A DNA stretch of 6,607 nt from an uncultured Candidatus Competibacteraceae bacterium (GTDB lineage: Bacteria; Pseudomonadota; Gammaproteobacteria; Competibacterales; Competibacteraceae), in contig CALMNY010000405.1 of assembly GCA_937872125.1 (NCBI GenBank), positions 1-6,607 of the forward strand. The letters run 5' to 3'. The translations under genes were made by a program, and so were the position numbers. Below, in pieces: positions 3,662-6,607 of this stretch. Under the pieces are notes generated by a model. That model saw only the letters and a list, made by a program, of their open reading frames with translations. It did no database searches and had not been told where the DNA came from. Every line of letters starts with the position of its first letter. Within the stretch, counting starts at the first letter, position 1.

Positions 3662-5827
3662 ATGGTCAGACAGGCGGTAAGACAGGTCGCCCGCGCCGGC
3701 GGCCGGGGGTCAGCCCCGCCGCGGCGCGCCGTCTCCCCCGGGGCCGCGCGGCCGCCGCTACTCCGGGCGCTCTTACTCCTGATCACCTTCCTGTCCGGCC
3801 CGGACCTGGCGGCGATGTATACGCACGATGCCACGGGACTGCACGCCGGGGTGCGACTGTTTCAGATTCGTGCGGACGCGCCGGGCGACCTGGCGCAGCC
3901 CGCGGCGGTTTATCGCTTGCCGGCGGCGGCATTCGACCCGGTGGACGCCGCGGACCTGCACCTGGAGCCGCACCCGCGGGGCGTCTGGCTCAAGCTCGAG
4001 CTGCCGCCGGCGCTGCAGGACGGCTCACGGGTGTGGCTGCAGATCCAGGCCCCCCCGCGCGCGCGGATCGTCGTCTACGATCCCCACGAGCCGGACTGGC
4101 GCCCCGCGGCGGCCAACGGCGCGCCGCGCGCGGCGCCGGGCAACCTGGCGGCGGTCACCCAGGTAGTGACGTTGCGGCCTTACGGTCCGCGCCCGGTGCT
4201 GCTGCACGTGACGGTGGCGCGGCCCGCCACCCTGGCCCTGCAGCTCTGGCATCCCGAGCCCTGGACGGAACGGCAGATGCGCCAGGATTTTGCCTGGGGG
4301 CTGTATTTCGGCCTGATGCTCGCCACGCTGGCCTTTGCCACGCTGACGGCGGCCCTGCTCCAGGCGCCGGAGATCCGCGCCATCGCCGCCGTGCTGGCGG
4401 CGGCGATCGTCCTCGCCCTGAGCAACGGCTTCACTTCCTGGCTGTGGCTGGCGGATTATCCCGACCTCGCCTGGAGCCTGCGGGAACTGGCGGTGGTGGG
4501 GTTCTTCGTCACCGCCGCCTGGTCGACCCGCGCCGGGCTGCGCGACCCCGCCGTCCCGCCCGGGCGGCGGCGCCTGATCACCGCCCTGCTGGGGGTGACG
4601 GCCATCGGCGGCGCGTGGCTGGTCCTGCTCGACGCCCCCACCGCCGCCGTGCGCGGCGCCTTTGGCCTCTGGCTGGTGATCTCCCTCGCCGCCCTGCGCC
4701 AGAGCGGGGCGCGGTGGCGCGCGGCCGGCGCCCCCTACCAGTACCTCACCCTGCTGCTCGGCTGGCAGATCCTCGGCGGGGTCGCCCTGTTCGTCGTCAT
4801 CGACGGCCATGCCCACGCCCCCGCCGCCTTCGCCGCGCTCTGGCAAGCCAGCCTCATCGTCCTGGCCGTGGCGCTGGGGGTGGTGACGCTGTGGCGCATC
4901 CGCGCCGATCATCACCGCCGGCTCCAGGAGAACACCGCCGCCCTGCTGTCCTCGGAGCAGGCGCGGACGCTGCTCGACGCGCAGGTCAAGGCCCGTACCG
5001 GCGCCCTCAACACGGCTTTGCACCAGCTGATGGCGGCATTGGCGCGGGAACGGGAGGCCCGGGCCCGGCGCCACGAGTTCCTGTGCAGCGCCGCCCATGA
5101 CCTGCGCACCCCGCTGGCGGTGCTGCTGGCCACGCTCGATAATCTCCTGGCCGATGCGCCGGCCACCACCCCGCCGGCGGTCCGCGCCGACTATGACCTG
5201 CTCGCGCGCACCTGCCAGCGGCTGGTGGCCACCGTCGACCAGCATCTGGCGCCTACCAGCGGCGCGCTGGCCGCGGACGCCCAGGCTCGCCGGGCGCCGT
5301 GCGCGCTGACCGCCCTGCTGCGGGACACCGTCGACGCCGCCCGGGTGCTGGCCCCGGACCACCGCTTCGTGATTCAGACCGCCGGGCTGCCGGCGCAGTT
5401 TGCCTGCGACCCCGAGATGACGCGCGTGGCGCTGCGCAACCTGGTGGATAACGCCGCCAAGTACACGCCGCCCGGGACGACGATCGAGGTCCGGGGCGGG
5501 CGGGTCGGTCAGCGCGCGTCCGATGCGGTGTGGCTGGCGGTTACGGATAACGGCCCGGGGGTGACGGCGGCGGAACAGGCGGCGCTGTTCACCCCCCAGT
5601 TTCGCGGCGCCAATGCCGCCGGGCGGCCCGGCCAGGGACTGGGCCTGGCGCTCGCCCGGCGCATGATCGAGCACCAGGGCGGCCTGTTGACCGTCGCCGC
5701 CGCCCCGGGGACCGGCTTGACCTGCCACATCTGGCTGCCGGGGACGGTCGTGGCGCGGGAGCCGCCGCCGGACGCCGCGGCGCTGCCGCTGCCGCCCGTG
5801 CCGGCCGCCGTCCCGTCGCCCGGGTAA
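3662..5827 (+). CDS. 7TMR-DISM sensor histidine kinase
   Basis: A 721-residue inner-membrane sensor kinase. An Arg-rich N-terminus leads into a hydrophobic signal segment (33-46). A periplasmic beta-rich domain of the 7TMR-DISMED2 type follows (about 60-200), with the characteristic RGVWLKLEL and a later VWLQIQAPPRARIVVYDP. About seven membrane helices (roughly 211-411) form the 7TMR-DISM bundle. A coiled coil (about 415-470) connects to the HisKA helix pair, with phospho-accepting His479 in AAHDLRTPL. The ATPase domain has the N box LRNLVDNAAKYTP (591-603), G1 box DNGPGV (629-634), F-box-like LFTPQFRG and G2 box GQGLGLALA (657-665). All catalytic motifs are intact. The protein ends in a Pro/Ala-rich tail (698-721). 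The ATG at 3662 has GGGAGG six bases upstream. It diverges from the OmpR-type regulator gene, which is its likely partner. The ligand is unknown; DISMED2 domains are predicted carbohydrate or small-molecule binders. Confidence 0.96.
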   Translation: MVRQAVRQVARAGGRGSAPPRRAVSPGAARPPLLRALLLLITFLSGPDLAAMYTHDATGLHAGVRLFQIRADAPGDLAQPAAVYRLPAAAFDPVDAADLHLEPHPRGVWLKLELPPALQDGSRVWLQIQAPPRARIVVYDPHEPDWRPAAANGAPRAAPGNLAAVTQVVTLRPYGPRPVLLHVTVARPATLALQLWHPEPWTERQMRQDFAWGLYFGLMLATLAFATLTAALLQAPEIRAIAAVLAAAIVLALSNGFTSWLWLADYPDLAWSLRELAVVGFFVTAAWSTRAGLRDPAVPPGRRRLITALLGVTAIGGAWLVLLDAPTAAVRGAFGLWLVISLAALRQSGARWRAAGAPYQYLTLLLGWQILGGVALFVVIDGHAHAPAAFAALWQASLIVLAVALGVVTLWRIRADHHRRLQENTAALLSSEQARTLLDAQVKARTGALNTALHQLMAALAREREARARRHEFLCSAAHDLRTPLAVLLATLDNLLADAPATTPPAVRADYDLLARTCQRLVATVDQHLAPTSGALAADAQARRAPCALTALLRDTVDAARVLAPDHRFVIQTAGLPAQFACDPEMTRVALRNLVDNAAKYTPPGTTIEVRGGRVGQRASDAVWLAVTDNGPGVTAAEQAALFTPQFRGANAAGRPGQGLGLALARRMIEHQGGLLTVAAAPGTGLTCHIWLPGTVVAREPPPDAAALPLPPVPAAVPSPG

Positions 5828-5840
5828 CCCCCCGCGGGCC

Positions 5841-5866
5841 GGTTGGGGCGGCGCCGTTCCCCAGCC
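5841..5866 (+). terminator. GC-rich hairpin after the kinase gene, possible terminator
   Basis: GGTTGGGG (5841-5848) pairs with CCCCAGCC (5859-5866) through eight base pairs including one G-U, around a 10-base loop that itself holds the palindrome CGGCGCCG. It starts 14 bases after the stop codon of the kinase. No T-run follows, so it would be an atypical or Rho-assisted terminator at best. Confidence 0.35.
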
Positions 5867-5880
5867 CGCTACCCGCGCTT

Positions 5881-5892
5881 TGGTGGTCACCA
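5881..5892. repeat. Short inverted repeat in the kinase/downstream-gene gap
   Basis: TGGTG and CACCA flank a two-base GT centre, a 5-bp perfect dyad 60 bases before the next start codon. It is operator-sized, but too short to claim function. Confidence 0.2.
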
Positions 5893-5951
5893 GGCGGCGC
5901 TTTCCCGGCGCCAGAGGACAGCGCTTTTGTTCTTTGCTCGTGAGGTGCTTT

Positions 5952-6607
5952 ATGCACGAAGCCACGTCGCTTCCTCCAGGGGTCATCGCCTTCCAGACCC
6001 GCCAGATTGACGCGCAGCGCACGGCGTTATGTCTGCCGTCCTTTGCGCGGATCAGCCGGCTGGATTTTTGGCAGTGGCCGCTGGCCACGCGGGCGCAGGC
6101 GCGCGGGTTATTGCGGCAAACCACGCAGGAATGCGCCGCCGCCCTCGCGGCGACGACCGCCCGGCGTATCGAGCTGTGGCCCGCGGACAGCGCCCTGCGC
6201 TCCACCCGGCCCGGCGAGCTGCTCTATGCCGATGAACGGGCCTTGCAACGCGCCGGCTTTGACGCCGCCGCCTTTGCCGCCGCCGGCGGCGATTTGCTCG
6301 CGTTTGGCCACGGCGTGGCCCGGCACGCCGGGGATCCCCGCGAGGTGGCCTTCGTCACGGAACACTACCCGGAGGACGGCGCCCTGGCCTGGTGGAGCTT
6401 CTTCATCGAGATCGATCCCCGCTTCATCCTGACCCTGGATGCCGTCTATCCCTTTGGCCTGGCGCCGGCAGCGGCTGCCGCCCGCCTGCGCGAGCTGCGT
6501 CGCCGCTGGCTCGGGGTGCCGCGACGGGGCGCACCGGCGTGGCGGGGGGCGGCCGCGCCCGGGGTCCGGCGGTGCGCGGCGCGCCACGGCGGGCCCGGGG
6601 CCGCGGG
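5952..6607 (+). CDS. Hypothetical protein, 3' end outside the window
   Basis: The frame from ATG 5952 stays open to the window edge (218 codons plus two bases), so the C-terminus is missing. I do not recognise a family. GAGGTG at 5942-5947 lies four bases upstream of the ATG, and codon choice is typical of the neighbours, which supports a real gene. There is no signal peptide or membrane helix. Residues 1-188 look like a folded soluble domain with aromatic clusters (LDFWQWPL at 38-44, LAWWSFFIEIDPRFILTLD at 146-163) and an acidic/His patch FVTEHYPEDG (134-143). After RRRWLGV (183-189) the sequence turns into a Gly/Ala/Arg/Pro-rich stretch that may be a linker. It lies 124 bases after the kinase gene on the same strand, so it may be co-transcribed if the hairpin at 5841 does not stop transcription. 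The opposite strand and other frames here are open only because of high GC. Confidence 0.75.
   Translation, partial: MHEATSLPPGVIAFQTRQIDAQRTALCLPSFARISRLDFWQWPLATRAQARGLLRQTTQECAAALAATTARRIELWPADSALRSTRPGELLYADERALQRAGFDAAAFAAAGGDLLAFGHGVARHAGDPREVAFVTEHYPEDGALAWWSFFIEIDPRFILTLDAVYPFGLAPAAAAARLRELRRRWLGVPRRGAPAWRGAAAPGVRRCAARHGGPGAA

Noticed and set aside
3662..3817. Twin-arginine export signal at the kinase N-terminus
   Set aside because: Arg pairs are present but the surrounding consensus is missing. A normal membrane-inserted signal segment is sufficient.
3556..5100. 514-codon plus-strand frame overlapping the kinase
   Set aside because: Out-of-frame shadow of the kinase gene, Arg/Pro/Gly-rich with no domain.
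5881..5951. Sigma-70 promoter or intrinsic terminator before the last gene
   Set aside because: T-rich bases at 5925-5935 follow weak GC dyads, but neither a stem next to the T-run nor a -35/-10 pair is convincing.
4025..6205. 726-codon minus-strand open frame
   Set aside because: Antisense to the kinase, whose domains are unmistakable. The product is Gly/Arg/Gln-rich with no motifs.
6007..6587. Plus-strand 141-codon and minus-strand 159-codon frames near the right edge
   Set aside because: Both are shadows of the frame beginning at ATG 5952, which has the ribosome site and the better codon pattern.

Overview
The window is a GC-rich (roughly 70% by eye), gene-dense stretch of bacterial chromosome or large replicon. 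Shine-Dalgarno sites, G/C-ending codons, a 7TMR-DISM histidine kinase, an outer-membrane-type lipoprotein and a bacterial group II intron point to a Gram-negative, probably a pseudomonadote. A high-GC gammaproteobacterium such as a purple sulfur bacterium would fit, but that is a guess from style, not a placement.

Layout. (1) About 1-1453, plus strand: the 3' part of a group II intron. It holds the complete intron-encoded reverse transcriptase/maturase (47-1363), which lacks an endonuclease domain, followed by well-folded RNA domains V and VI with a bulged branch-point A. The 5' end of the intron lies outside the window. (2) About 1454-1809: no credible gene. It carries two abutting short tandem arrays, four 11-bp units resembling an OmpR/PhoB-type operator and four 9-bp GC-rich units. 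(3) 1810-3448, minus strand: a likely three-gene operon transcribed towards the intron. It encodes an OmpR-type response regulator, a ClpP-fold (COG3904-like) serine-protease-like lipoprotein whose start overlaps the regulator's end, and a small protein I do not recognise. (4) 3449-3661: a divergent intergenic region with two strong inverted repeats, a tandem 9-bp repeat and one reverse-oriented copy of the TCATCAT word seen in the 11-bp array. (5) 3662-5827, plus strand: a 721-residue sensor histidine kinase with a 7TMR-DISM input module. (6) 5828-5951: a short intergenic region with a GC-rich hairpin. (7) 5952 to the window end, plus strand: an open reading frame with a good ribosome binding site and no stop before the edge, of unknown function.

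How the genes may work together. The kinase and the regulator are very likely a cognate two-component pair, unusually arranged back to back instead of in one operon. The lipoprotein follows the regulator with overlapping coding sequence, so it is probably co-expressed with it and may act in the periplasm on the same stress or signal that the 7TMR-DISM kinase senses. That functional coupling is inference. The 11-bp array and its partial match between the divergent genes are candidate binding sites for the regulator.
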